This document shows positions 54,621 to 63,256 of a stretch of 64,000 nt of DNA, in pieces. The notes beneath the pieces are model-generated. The model ran no database searches. It was not told the origin of the DNA and saw nothing but the letters and a program-made list of their open reading frames with translations. Numbering within the stretch: the stretch's first letter is position 1; every line of letters starts with the position of its first letter. A program made the translations under genes and the position numbers. The stretch lies in assembly GCF_013409595.1 (NCBI RefSeq), contig NZ_JACCBD010000001.1:2790001-2854000 (forward strand). Direction: 5' to 3'. Source of the stretch: Leucobacter aridicollis. Lineage in GTDB: Bacteria; Actinomycetota; Actinomycetes; Actinomycetales; Microbacteriaceae.

Positions 54621-56000
54621 ATGACTGACATGCATACGAACGAAGAACCCACCCAAGTGGACGAGCCTGTCACCGTGGCAGAAGACGCAGCGCCTGCGAA
54701 GAACACCCGCCGACGGAACATCGTCATCGGGGCGAGTGCCGCAGCGGTCCTCGTGCTCGGCGGTGCCGCCGCACTCGTAATCCCGAAACTCGTCCACGAT
54801 CACCGTGTGGACAGCTATCACGAGCTCCAGGCCGAGACGACTGCACTCCTAGAACAGATTGGCGAAAACACTGCACGACAAGACGCAGCGGACGGCCTCT
54901 TCGAACTGTCAACCAGGGAAGCAGGCGTGCTCGCGACAGCGCTTGCCGAAACTGGGAAGACCAGTGAGCCGGTCGTCCTCAAGGCAGACGCCGCCGCTGT
55001 CACCGAAGCTGGAACCAAGCTAGACGAAGCCGTAGCGGGCATCGATGTGGACGAGGAGCTCAGCGAGAACGCGACCACGCTTGAGCACGCTGTGAAGGAA
55101 GCGCGTGAGGGTGATGCTGAGGCTGCGAAGCAAGCCGAAGCCGACAAGAAGGAACCGCCCGCCCCCTCTGTCGCAGCGACCTGGCACGAGATCTCCATTG
55201 ATGAAGCGGCAGCGCTCGCGTTCCCCAAGGACACGACACCGACAGTCGGACTCGTAGCGGACGCCTCAGTGACCTCTGAGACGGTGACGAACGCCCAAAC
55301 GTTCCTTGAAGAAGTCACGAAGAACGCCGACACGGTGAAGAAGCAGCTCGCCAAGAAGACCGCAGCTCTTGACAGCCTTGCTTCCGAGGTCGACGCTGCA
55401 CTTTCCTCGCTCGAGAGTGCAGCCCAGCACGCGCCCGGGCAGGCGCCGAAGGTGACTGAGGCGGCGAGCAAGGCCGGCGACACGAAGAAGCTCACGGAGG
55501 CTGCAGCCGCAGCCGCAAAGCCTGAGCTTTCGGGGTTCGCGCTCAAGAACGCCGTCGACGCATATATTGCCCAGGCGAAGGCTGTGCAGAAGGCGCACGC
55601 TGACCAGGAAGCCAAGGAAGCTGCTGAAGCTGCCGCCGCAGCGGCAGCAGCAGAGGGCGCTGCCGGATACACAGACCCCGGTACCGGCGCGTACGTGCCA
55701 GTAGAGCAGGGCTGGGGCGGCGGAGGCTGGGCCGACCCCGGAACCACCGGTGGCGGCTGGACCGGAGGCGGAAGCACCGGTGGAGGAAGCGCAAACACCG
55801 GCGGCGGAAGCGGGTCTACCGGCGGCGGGAACACCGGTGGAGGCGGCGGCACTGGTGGTGGCAACACCGGTGGCGGTGGATACACACCGCCCCCGCACCA
55901 GTGCCCTGCAGCGCCTCCCGGCTGGTACGACAGCGGGTCCACGTTCAACGGCTGCCCAATCTATGCACCTCCTGGGTCGGGTGGAGCTGACGAGTGGTAA
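54621..56000 (+). CDS. Membrane-anchored coiled-coil protein with Gly-rich C-terminus
   Basis: An unrecognised 459-aa protein. Layout: acidic cytoplasmic N-terminus, basic RRR before a membrane segment (about 33-55), a long Ala/Glu/Lys-rich helical region with coiled-coil character (about 60-350), a Gly/Thr/Ser-rich stretch of TGGG units (about 362-420), and a small C-terminal piece with two Cys (QCPAAPPGWYDSGSTFNGCPIY). It would project from the cell surface. It lies just upstream of the adhesin gene on the same strand, with a terminator between. The function is unknown; a surface or mating-contact role is inference. Confidence 0.75.
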   Translation: MTDMHTNEEPTQVDEPVTVAEDAAPAKNTRRRNIVIGASAAAVLVLGGAAALVIPKLVHDHRVDSYHELQAETTALLEQIGENTARQDAADGLFELSTREAGVLATALAETGKTSEPVVLKADAAAVTEAGTKLDEAVAGIDVDEELSENATTLEHAVKEAREGDAEAAKQAEADKKEPPAPSVAATWHEISIDEAAALAFPKDTTPTVGLVADASVTSETVTNAQTFLEEVTKNADTVKKQLAKKTAALDSLASEVDAALSSLESAAQHAPGQAPKVTEAASKAGDTKKLTEAAAAAAKPELSGFALKNAVDAYIAQAKAVQKAHADQEAKEAAEAAAAAAAAEGAAGYTDPGTGAYVPVEQGWGGGGWADPGTTGGGWTGGGSTGGGSANTGGGSGSTGGGNTGGGGGTGGGNTGGGGYTPPPHQCPAAPPGWYDSGSTFNGCPIYAPPGSGGADEW

Positions 56001-56015
56001 TCCGTCTCTAACCCG

Positions 56016-56052
56016 AAAAGTGGCCTCCACTGTGAAAGTGAGGGCCACTTTT
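56016..56052 (+). terminator. Rho-independent terminator after the coiled-coil gene
   Basis: AAAAGTGGCC (56016-56025) pairs with GGCCACTTTT (56043-56052), with further pairing inside and a run of six T. It lies 15 bp after the stop. The adhesin gene therefore probably has its own promoter. Confidence 0.85.
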
Positions 56053-56151
56053 TTGTGACTGCGCGGGGTTTTTCATCGAATGTTGTGGCTCAGGGAACGC
56101 GATACCTGAGGCGGGGGGCCACGTCACTCTAGAGAAAGAACAGGCAAAGCA

Positions 56152-59100
56152 TTGCAACCACAACCAGCACTTAACCGGCGCCAGCGCCGCAGATTGGGGA
56201 AACCAGTCGCGGTGCTCCTCGCGGGCCTCGTGCTCGCGAGCAGCGTCGGAACGATCGACGTGTTCCAGCAGCCGACCGCAGCGCACGCTATCTCCGAAGG
56301 CGCCGGCATCAACACGATGGGCGGCTTCATCGGCGGCTTCCAGCACTCCAACGGCCAGATCGTGTTCTGCGTCGAGATGGGAATGCCCCCGCAGCTGGGC
56401 ATCAACCCAGCACTCGGCGCAACAGCAACGTTGCCGGCCTACACGGCAACCGAGTTCCACTCCGGCGTCGGGAACTGGACCAACATTCAGGCACCAGCTC
56501 TTTCCGGGAACGGGCTGAAGACGATGAACAAGGTCATGTCGAAGTACGGGCAGACCGCGAACGCGAACCAGGCCGCCGCGGTCCAGATCGCGATCTGGGA
56601 GATCCGGGCCGCAGGAGCCAACGCTTCGTATCAGAGCATGCTCTCTGCGATGAAGGGCGCAGTTGATCCATCGATCGTCTCGAACGCGATGGCGATGATC
56701 AAGGAGGCCCAGGCAAGCGACGCAGCAGAGAACGCCCCAGGCGACCCCCGCATCTTCGGCACTGGCTCGTACAAGGGCCATGTCGTCGTCGACCCAGGGA
56801 CCACCGAGCTGACGATCACGAACGGCATCTTTGATGCGACGGGGTCAAACAAGATCACCTTCCCCGGCGGCACGAAAGGCGTTCAAACTGTCGCCTGGAC
56901 CGGGCAAGCACCGTATGACGACAAGTCATGGGGCCGCTACTACCGGGTCACCGTCAACGGCAAATACCAGTACCAGTCCAGCCCCGCAGAAGTGTCCTTC
57001 GGACACCCCGGAGGATACGGGCAGGGCATCGCAGCAGGCACCGCGAGCAAGCCCGTCACTGGCAACTACAAGGCCGTCGGTGTTGACCCCGACACGCTCT
57101 GGTCGCCCGTCTTGACGACCGAGACCCCGTCCAAGTTCGTCAAGCGAGGAGAATCGTTCAGCGACACCATCACCTTCGGCATCGCTGAAGGGTCAAACCC
57201 GTGGCGTCAATCGTTGACTTCAGCTGGCGAGTCACGGTTTGCGCCGATCAAGGCTGAGGGCACTCTCTATGGTCCCTTCCTTCAGGATCCGGCTCTCAAC
57301 CCGTCTGCGACACCGCCGAAGGGTGCACCCGTGGCGGCGACTGCATCAGTCACTACTGATTCGAAGAAGGGCCCCGGCACCTACACCGTCGAGAAGATCG
57401 GGAAATCTGAAGAGGCCGGCTACTACTCCTGGGTCTGGAAGATCCAGGGTAGCGACCAGCTTGCTTCCGTAGTTTCGCCTCCGAACGGCATCGACGGTTC
57501 CCTACCGAAGAACTATTTCTTCACGGATGGTTTCGGACAGGCCACTGAGGGCCAGCTGACTCCGACAGAGCTGCGCTGGTCGACGAAGGTCGCAAAGAAG
57601 CAGGTCTCGATCGGCGGGAAGGTCACCGACGATGTAGACGTGACGCTGCAGAACGGCGGCTGGCTCCAGAACGCTGAGGGCAACCGCACTCCGTTCACCC
57701 TCCGTGGAACGGTCTACCTTGCCGACAAGAAGCCCGTGCAGCAGCCCGTCGCGCCTGAAGGCGCTCAGGTGCTCACCACGACGAAGCAGACCGTTGACAG
57801 TGTCGCGAAGTTCACGTCGAAGGACATTAAGGTTCCGCTGAGCACGAAGGCGAAGTACGCCACCGTCCAGTGGTGCCTGGTAGATGAAGACCAGACCGAC
57901 GATGCCAAGGGCAAGGCTGAGGAGTGGTGCGACGACTACGGCGTGCCCTCTGAGACGTTCAAGATCGTCGGCCCCGAGGTCGAAACTCAGGCCATCGAGA
58001 AGGGCTCCGTCGCGGGCACCATCCACGACGTCGCAACCGTCACCGGTGGACTCCCTGAGAACGCGAAGACCGAGATCGAGTTCGAACTGTTCCTGAAGCC
58101 CGAGGCCGGCCAGCCCAAGTACGACGAGAACTGGAAGCCGATCCTTGACGAGAACGGCGAGACCGTGCTCTGGGCAGAGGACGAGGTCCAGGATCCCGCC
58201 GCAGTGTGTGAGGCGCAGCCGGTCGCGAAGACCGATCGCGTCGAGGTCACGAAGCTCGGCGAAGTGAAGTCCCCTGACGTGTTCACCCACTCAACCGGTA
58301 CCGGTTACTGGGTCGAGCGTACGATCATCACGCCTGAGGATCCGAAGGACGGTGAAGAGTTTGAGTACTCGCGCGGCCGCTGCGGCATCCCGAACGAGAC
58401 GACCGTGATCGAGGGGCCTGAGGTAGAGACGCAGGCGATCGAGAAGGGCGAAGTCGCGGGCACCATCCACGACGTCGCAACCGTCACCGGCACCCTCCCG
58501 AACGCGTCAAAGACTGAAGTCGAGTTCGAACTGTTCCTGAAGCCAGAAGCCGGCCAGCCCAAGTACGACGAGAACTGGGAAGCAATCGTCGACGACAACG
58601 GGAAGGTTGTGCTGTGGACTGAGGAAGAGATCCAGGACCCAGAAGCGGTGTGCGAAGCGCAGCCGGTCGCGAAGACCGACCGCGTCGAGGTCACCGAGCT
58701 TGGTGAAGTGAAGTCACCGGACGTACTCACGCACTCTGCAGGCATAAGCTACTGGGTCGAGTCCACGATCATCACCCCGAACGATCCTGAGGACGGCGAA
58801 GAGTACGAGTACTCGCGCGGCCGCTGCGGCATCCCGAACGAGACCACAGTGATCGAGGAGCCCAAGGTACGCACCGAGGGCAAGACCGTCACCGTTGGCG
58901 ACGAGATCTGGGACACCGCGTTCACGAGCGAGCACGGCGACCTGTCGGAGCTCACGGGTGTCGAGTACAAGGTCACGTTCAAGGCCTACACGCGCGAGGA
59001 CAGCAAGGACATGGTCTGCTCCCCGGAGAACGAGATCAAGGACTTCGAGGACAAGACCGGTGTTGTCGTGTCCGAGCCTGGCAAGTACGAGTCGAACAAG

Positions 59101-59391
59101 GTGAAGACAACCGAGAAGCACATCGGTCTCGGCGGCTACCAGGAGACCTTGATCCGTGTGGAGAAGGGTACTGAGATTGAGGTCGCTGTCGGCAAGTGTG
59201 GTGAACCGTCAGAGAACCTCGAGGTGCGTGAGAAGCCTGTCGTCCCTGGTCCACTCGCTACGACCGGCGGTAACGTCGCTCTCCTCGCCGGCCTCGGCGG
59301 CGGTGTGCTCCTCCTGGGCGCAGCGGCAGTACTCGCGGCGAAGCGGCGCGGCCGCGCTGCAGGCGCAGAGGAGGTGATCGCTACAAACTAA
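56152..59391 (+). CDS. Sortase-anchored surface adhesin with predicted thioester domain
   Basis: A 1079-aa cell-wall protein. A basic start and signal peptide (about 1-46, ending in AHA) lead into a domain with Cys73 (VFCVEMG) and Gln145 (VQIAIWEIR), the pattern of thioester adhesin domains, in which a Cys-Gln bond can capture host amines covalently. After a long middle region come two tandem 148-residue repeats (607-754 and 755-902) and a degenerate third unit. The C-terminus has LATTG (1035-1039), a hydrophobic segment and KRRGR, a class-E-type sortase signal. TTG 56152 is the first plausible start. No sortase is in the window. Confidence 0.85.
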   Translation: MQPQPALNRRQRRRLGKPVAVLLAGLVLASSVGTIDVFQQPTAAHAISEGAGINTMGGFIGGFQHSNGQIVFCVEMGMPPQLGINPALGATATLPAYTATEFHSGVGNWTNIQAPALSGNGLKTMNKVMSKYGQTANANQAAAVQIAIWEIRAAGANASYQSMLSAMKGAVDPSIVSNAMAMIKEAQASDAAENAPGDPRIFGTGSYKGHVVVDPGTTELTITNGIFDATGSNKITFPGGTKGVQTVAWTGQAPYDDKSWGRYYRVTVNGKYQYQSSPAEVSFGHPGGYGQGIAAGTASKPVTGNYKAVGVDPDTLWSPVLTTETPSKFVKRGESFSDTITFGIAEGSNPWRQSLTSAGESRFAPIKAEGTLYGPFLQDPALNPSATPPKGAPVAATASVTTDSKKGPGTYTVEKIGKSEEAGYYSWVWKIQGSDQLASVVSPPNGIDGSLPKNYFFTDGFGQATEGQLTPTELRWSTKVAKKQVSIGGKVTDDVDVTLQNGGWLQNAEGNRTPFTLRGTVYLADKKPVQQPVAPEGAQVLTTTKQTVDSVAKFTSKDIKVPLSTKAKYATVQWCLVDEDQTDDAKGKAEEWCDDYGVPSETFKIVGPEVETQAIEKGSVAGTIHDVATVTGGLPENAKTEIEFELFLKPEAGQPKYDENWKPILDENGETVLWAEDEVQDPAAVCEAQPVAKTDRVEVTKLGEVKSPDVFTHSTGTGYWVERTIITPEDPKDGEEFEYSRGRCGIPNETTVIEGPEVETQAIEKGEVAGTIHDVATVTGTLPNASKTEVEFELFLKPEAGQPKYDENWEAIVDDNGKVVLWTEEEIQDPEAVCEAQPVAKTDRVEVTELGEVKSPDVLTHSAGISYWVESTIITPNDPEDGEEYEYSRGRCGIPNETTVIEEPKVRTEGKTVTVGDEIWDTAFTSEHGDLSELTGVEYKVTFKAYTREDSKDMVCSPENEIKDFEDKTGVVVSEPGKYESNKVKTTEKHIGLGGYQETLIRVEKGTEIEVAVGKCGEPSENLEVREKPVVPGPLATTGGNVALLAGLGGGVLLLGAAAVLAAKRRGRAAGAEEVIATN
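57970..58857 (+). repeat. Two tandem 444-bp repeats in the adhesin gene
   Basis: 57970-58413 and 58414-58857 are each exactly 444 bp (148 codons) and encode near-identical units starting GPEVETQAIEKG and ending CGIPNETTVIE. The equal length points to tandem duplication, and the copy number could vary between strains. Confidence 0.9.
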
Positions 59392-59394
59392 CCT

Positions 59395-59808
59395 CGAACT
59401 CCCCTAAGCATCCCCTGATTTTCCGGTGGAAGTTGTGCCCCTATCCATTGACCAGGCTTGGGAACAACGTCTGTCATGCAACACCCTCCGTGGGGTACAT
59501 GCGGGGAGATACGGCAGGCGCGTCTGATCGCTCCTCGCCTACCTGATCGAACCGCATTATGAATGCGCAACACGCAGCATCTGCCTCCGCTCCATGCGCA
59601 CAACTGCCCCGCACTCGCTCCACATAGAGCAAGTGCGGGGCAGTTGTGTCGTCACCTCCCCACACCGGAACCGGGTACCAGAGGCGCCGCGACCTGGCGT
59701 AGGAGTAAATCAACGATGTATCGAGTCCCGCTCTCCCAAACCCCCTTGTTCGAGTCGGGAACCCGGCCACCATACTAATCGAAGAAACCGCTCGGTAGAG
59801 TGGCCAGC
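59395..59808. other. Gene-free region after the adhesin gene
   Basis: No reading frame here looks coding. The one clear structure is the long hairpin at 59599-59648. The rest is of mixed composition and contains nothing further I can identify. Confidence 0.6.
59599..59648. repeat. Long intergenic hairpin
   Basis: Arms 59599-59620 and 59627-59648 pair over 22 positions with one mismatch around the loop CACATA. The left arm begins CACAACTGCCCCGCACT. It shares ACAACTGCC with the right arm of the inverted repeat upstream of pstS. It lies about 200 bp after the adhesin, so a simple terminator is less likely. Confidence 0.65.
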
Positions 59809-60018
59809 ATGGGGAAGACTGATGGGATTGTTACTCGTTGCATCGATGAAGCTCGGGATGAGCTATCGGAATTCACGAATGGGAGGGCGTTCACTCCGGG
59901 GAACTTTGGCGTCTTTCATGACCGTGTTCAACGCATCTTAGAGTCACTTACTGAAGCAGTTGAAGCGCTCGCTGAAGACCGGATAAACCGACGTGATGAT
60001 GCGGAGCCCGCTAGATAG
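59809..60018 (+). CDS. Small helical hypothetical protein
   Basis: A 69-aa acidic protein, MGKTDGIVTRCIDEARDELSE at the start, with a helical C-terminal half (VQRILESLTEAVEALAEDRINR) and no membrane segment. ATG 59809 is used; GTG 59800 is in frame upstream. The A+T content is higher than in the chromosomal part. No family is recognised. Confidence 0.55.
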   Translation: MGKTDGIVTRCIDEARDELSEFTNGRAFTPGNFGVFHDRVQRILESLTEAVEALAEDRINRRDDAEPAR

Positions 60019-60028
60019 CTACACGTGG

Positions 60029-60295
60029 CTAGTTGCTTCCGAGGAGCGTCTCCCGGAGCGCTTCAGTTCGAGAGATCGCGTCGTCGAGCTGCCGCGCCCG
60101 GTCCGCGAAGGTCTGGCTGTCAGCGGATAGGTTCTCGCGTTCGCGTCGCGCCTGCGCGATTTCCTTGTCTAGGAAGTCGAGGGTGTGGGTTCTGATGTGT
60201 TCAGGGAGCCTCCGGAAGCCCGCCTCCGGCGGAGGAACCAGCTCGGGTGGCGTGGCGTGCACCAGGACCTCGGTGCTAGACGCTTCGTTACTCAT
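60029..60295 (-). CDS. Small coiled-coil hypothetical protein
   Basis: An 88-aa protein with a Pro-rich first third and a helical, heptad-like remainder (FLDKEIAQARRERENLSADSQTFADRARQLDDAISRTEAL). GGGAG precedes ATG 60295. It is convergent with the 69-aa gene. The function is unknown. Confidence 0.62.
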   Translation of the reverse strand: MSNEASSTEVLVHATPPELVPPPEAGFRRLPEHIRTHTLDFLDKEIAQARRERENLSADSQTFADRARQLDDAISRTEALRETLLGSN

Positions 60296-60401
60296 TGACT
60301 TGGGCTCCCTCGCTCAGGCCTGATCTGAAAAGATCTTCGACGCTAGTTGCTGTATTGCTCCGACAGGCTGGGAATAGATTATCCCCGAGCCGGGGGTAGG
60401 G

Positions 60402-60432
60402 CGCGGCAGGCGCGCCCCATCCCCCTGCCGCG
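60402..60432 (-). terminator. Hairpin after the element-borne GlsB gene
   Basis: CGCGGCAGG (60402-60410) pairs with CCTGCCGCG (60424-60432), directly beyond the stop of the minus-strand GlsB-type gene. Confidence 0.5.
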
Positions 60433-60433
60433 G

Positions 60434-60697
60434 CTAGGACTTCTTTCGTCCGGTGATCAGGCCCCAGATGAGCAAGACGACGATAGAACCGCCGATCGCT
60501 AGTGCCCAGGACTGTATCGACCAGAAGTTCTGTAGCGACGCGTCGAACAAGATCGATCCCAGCCACCCTCCGACCATCGCCCCAATGACACCTAGGACGA
60601 GTGTTGCGAACCATCCGCCACCGTGCTCACCGGGGAGGATGGCCTTGGCGATAGCGCCCGCGATCAGCCCGAGAAGTGCAAAAGCTAGAAAACCCAT
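60434..60697 (-). CDS. Second GlsB/YeaQ/YmgE-family stress membrane protein
   Basis: An 87-aa paralogue of the protein at 48475-48738, identical at 67 of 87 positions, including GLIAGAIAKAI, GGGWFATL, VGGWLGS and WALAIGG. It has three hydrophobic segments. ATG 60697 follows AAAGGA. It lies near Hsp20 and a sigma-like gene, which looks like a stress module carried by the element. Confidence 0.9.
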   Translation of the reverse strand: MGFLAFALLGLIAGAIAKAILPGEHGGGWFATLVLGVIGAMVGGWLGSILFDASLQNFWSIQSWALAIGGSIVVLLIWGLITGRKKS

Positions 60698-61031
60698 GAG
60701 TCGTCCTTTCGTTGGATGCTTAGTCAAACGGCCACAGGTGCATACGTCAAGAGCAACCAACTCCGCTTTCGGGCATGTGGCCGACTCGCCATTCCATTCG
60801 TGAAGGCATAGCGGACGAAAAAGCGCATCACCGCGCCATCCAAAGGGCGTCTTCGCACTTTCGGCAACCGCCTCAGTGATGATCAGGTTACCTAGAGTTC
60901 ATCCAATGGAAAGATAACTTTTCGGCCAACGCATCGACTTTCTGGGCCAAACAAATGAGGATGGGCCCAAAGGACTCACCGGCGCTGCAGCACTCGGCAG
61001 CTGTGCCGTGAGCGCTCCGAGAGGGGTTCGA
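60698..61031. other. Gene-free divergent region
   Basis: These 334 bp separate the minus-strand GlsB gene and the plus-strand sigma-like gene and must hold their promoters. I see no clear promoter boxes, repeats or small gene. Confidence 0.5.
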
Positions 61032-61376
61032 ATGGCGTTTCATCACTCACTTTCTCTGCGAGTAGCAAGCGACATGGTGCTGGTGCCTCGAGCAGCTGAC
61101 GGCGACGAGGACGCGCTTCGTGCGTTGATCGTGCAGCACGCGCCCACCATGCGGGCGCTAGCTAGGCGCCTCATGGCGACTGACTGCGAGGTCGACCGAG
61201 TCGTTCGCCAGGCCTTCATGATCGTTCTCACCAGTCTCGACGGCGGGGAAGACGACGCTCGAGGATTGAAGATGAAACTTCTGCAGCACACGTGCCGGGA
61301 GTCGCTCGCGCGCAACTCTTACCTTGACGTGCTCAAGAGACGTGAAGACGGATACCGCTACAACGAGTGCAGCTAA
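61032..61376 (+). CDS. Truncated ECF sigma factor-like protein (region 2 only)
   Basis: A 114-aa protein. AADGDEDALRALIVQHAPTMRALARRLMATDCEVDRVVRQAFMIVLTSLD aligns by eye with the start of ECF sigma region 2. The gene stops soon afterwards, so the region 4 helix-turn-helix that reads the -35 box is missing; ECF factors are normally 160-200 aa. ATG 61032 follows GAGAGGGG. It may be a decayed gene or a short regulator that binds core polymerase or an anti-sigma factor. Confidence 0.6.
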   Translation: MAFHHSLSLRVASDMVLVPRAADGDEDALRALIVQHAPTMRALARRLMATDCEVDRVVRQAFMIVLTSLDGGEDDARGLKMKLLQHTCRESLARNSYLDVLKRREDGYRYNECS

Positions 61377-61414
61377 CGCCGGATAGACATAGGCGCGAGG
61401 GTGAAATGAGAAAC

Positions 61415-61454
61415 GGCCTCGTTCCAAGGGATGGGGATCGCTTGGAACGCGGCC
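61415..61454. terminator. Hairpin between convergent sigma-like and Hsp20 genes
   Basis: CGTTCCAAG (61420-61428) pairs with CTTGGAACG (61441-61449), with further GGCC pairing outside. It lies between two convergent stops. Confidence 0.55.
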
Positions 61455-61501
61455 GCACCTCGTTTATATCAGTCTCAGGTTGTACGTGCAGGACCAGCTT
61501 G

Positions 61502-61936
61502 TTAGGCGGTGATCGACTTCCCCTCAGCTGCTTCAGTCGACGGCATTGCTACCTCGATCTTCCGCGGCTTTGCCTTTGCGTTCAGCGGAAGGATGACGCT
61601 GAGGACACCGTCCTTGTAGGTGGCGCTGATGTTCTCAGTGTCGATGCCCTCTCCGATGCTGAACTGTCGCAGGTAGGCGCCTTCTGCGCGTTCCTGTGTC
61701 AGCCACTTCACACCTTCGGAGTTCGCGCCTGAACGGTACGCGCGGATCGTGAGTAGCTGGCCGTCGACGTCGATATCGAGGCTGCCTGGGTCGATTCCTG
61801 GCATGTCAGCTGTCAGGAAGTAGCGGTCCTGGTCTCGGTAGAGATCGACGGGCATTGCGCGTGGCGCGGTGCGCGCCTGCAGCATGCCCGTAGCGACTCG
61901 TTCGAGTTCAGTGAAAGGGTCAAATGTCAGTGCCAT
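61502..61936 (-). CDS. Small heat-shock protein Hsp20 (alpha-crystallin family)
   Basis: An ATP-independent chaperone that holds unfolding proteins. The 144-aa protein has an N-terminal arm (MALTFDPFTELERVATGML), an alpha-crystallin domain with YFLTADMPGIDPGSLDIDVDGQLLTIRA, and the conserved ATYKDGVLSVILPL followed by RKIEV. AAAGGAG precedes ATG 61936. A perfect CIRCE element lies upstream, so HrcA repression is expected. Confidence 0.94.
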   Translation of the reverse strand: MALTFDPFTELERVATGMLQARTAPRAMPVDLYRDQDRYFLTADMPGIDPGSLDIDVDGQLLTIRAYRSGANSEGVKWLTQERAEGAYLRQFSIGEGIDTENISATYKDGVLSVILPLNAKAKPRKIEVAMPSTEAAEGKSITA

Positions 61937-61994
61937 TGAGATCAGTCTCCTTTCGACAGAAACCTGAGTCGGTTTCGCTCAGGTGTGATTTAGA

Positions 61995-62021
61995 TTAGCA
62001 CTCTGACCCTGAGAGTGCTAA
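61995..62021. promoter_or_regulatory. CIRCE element (HrcA operator) upstream of hsp20
   Basis: TTAGCACTC (61995-62003), 9 bases, then GAGTGCTAA (62013-62021) match the CIRCE consensus exactly. It lies 59-85 bp upstream of the hsp20 start. HrcA binding here would make hsp20 heat-inducible. Confidence 0.92.
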
Positions 62022-62207
62022 TAAAGAATGCTCAAAAATTGCTCAAAAGACCAGCGCTCCAGAGCTCACCTTCGGACTACTCGAGCCGCCACTCAGGGAT
62101 CTCAAGCAGCCCCGCTGCCGTTCCCGAGAGTAGCGACGGGCTCAAGAGGTAGGAACTTCCAGCCGTGGGGCGTATGGTGGTGTCCCACCCAAAAGAGGGA
62201 GATCGAC

Positions 62208-62375
62208 ATGAACGAGAAGAAGCAGCCCACCGAGGACACTGTTGACGAACCCGTAATGGACGGCGCTGACGAGGAATTCGATGGGGACGCAAACCCCCGC
62301 AAAGGGCAATCAGACCCAGGGCTGATCCGTCATCCCGATAAGAACGACAAGACGACCGCACCCTACAACCTGTAG
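62208..62375 (+). CDS. Small acidic hypothetical protein
   Basis: A 55-aa hydrophilic protein rich in Asp, Glu and Lys (MNEKKQPTEDTVDEPVMDGADEEF at the start), probably disordered. AGAGGGA precedes ATG 62208. Small acidic proteins of this kind are often stress-related, but no family is recognised. Confidence 0.6.
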   Translation: MNEKKQPTEDTVDEPVMDGADEEFDGDANPRKGQSDPGLIRHPDKNDKTTAPYNL

Positions 62376-62388
62376 TCCAGCCAACTGC

Positions 62389-62727
62389 ATGTCGAATATC
62401 AGCCGGAATACCGGTAACGTCGGCAGCCCAACCGCAATGATCTCCCCAGCAGAGTCCTCCAAGCCTTCGCGTCACCAGACTGCGCTTACCTCACGGGACC
62501 AAAGCCTTGCTTCCTTGGCCTTGGTCGTTGGAACTGCAGCGTTCCTGCTGGGGTGGATGCCTGTAATTGGATTTCTGGCAGGCGTTGCCGGCATTGGAAT
62601 CGCAGCCACCGCGCTCCTCGTTGCACGACCAAAATCATGGCCGCTCGCCGGCATGGCATTGTCTGGGATTGCGACTGCGACCTCTATCGCTGCCACGCTG
62701 TGGCTACTTCAACCATTTCCGTTTTAG
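62389..62727 (+). CDS. Small membrane protein (DUF4190-like)
   Basis: A 112-aa protein with a polar N-terminal 35 residues and then about three hydrophobic helices: SLASLALVVGTAAFLLGWMPVIGFLAGVAGIGIAATALLVA, a short loop, and MALSGIATATSIAATLWLL. This resembles DUF4190-type small membrane proteins. It starts 13 bp after the acidic-protein gene, probably in the same operon. Confidence 0.65.
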   Translation: MSNISRNTGNVGSPTAMISPAESSKPSRHQTALTSRDQSLASLALVVGTAAFLLGWMPVIGFLAGVAGIGIAATALLVARPKSWPLAGMALSGIATATSIAATLWLLQPFPF

Positions 62728-63256
62728 TTCCGCCTCACTTTAGGCCGTTTCAAGAAGGGCTGCATGTCGGCTGGGGGCACGCTTCTCAAACGCTGTGTTC
62801 ACTCGGCGGGCGTAGTGGTATGCCTTCGCGAAACCAGGCTCCACAGACCACTCCAAGCGATTGGGACTCTCCTACACGGTGGTAGGACTAGGGCACTACC
62901 TTCAGTGTTTGCTCCGTCGCCCGTTCTAGGCCCGCACAGTCAGCGAGCGCGGCCAGGCAAGATGTAGAGTCCTTCAGCGGGCGTGCCTCAGGGAGAAATG
63001 CGGCCCCACGACGCAATGGTTCGGTCGCTTGCCCGCGGGGGCGAGCGGAGCTTGCGAAGTTCAGCGATCTCAGGGCGCTTCCGCTGAGTTCTGGCGCCGT
63101 CCGACGCGGAGAGCTTGCAATGCAAGTCGATGTGCGGCGACGGGGCCCCGGTCGCTCGCATTCCGCATTGGGAGCACAGGGTATTTTCCCGATCCTCTCT
63201 TCTCTGCCTGCGCAGTGGGTTTCGTCGAGCAGAGAGACTCGATGAAAGGATCCCTG
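62728..63256. other. Gene-free region before the DUF4913 gene
   Basis: About 530 bp without a supported coding region. A minus-strand open frame at 62888-63376 has Arg/Ser-rich composition and no ribosome site and looks spurious. No clear repeat or RNA was found. Its length and position suggest it could hold a transfer origin or promoter, which I cannot demonstrate. Confidence 0.5.

Noticed and set aside
59719..59776. tRNA-like 3-prime end with TTCGAGTC and a terminal CCACCA
   Set aside because: The expected T-stem does not pair and no anticodon or D-arm could be placed, so a tRNA or tRNA fragment is not supported.
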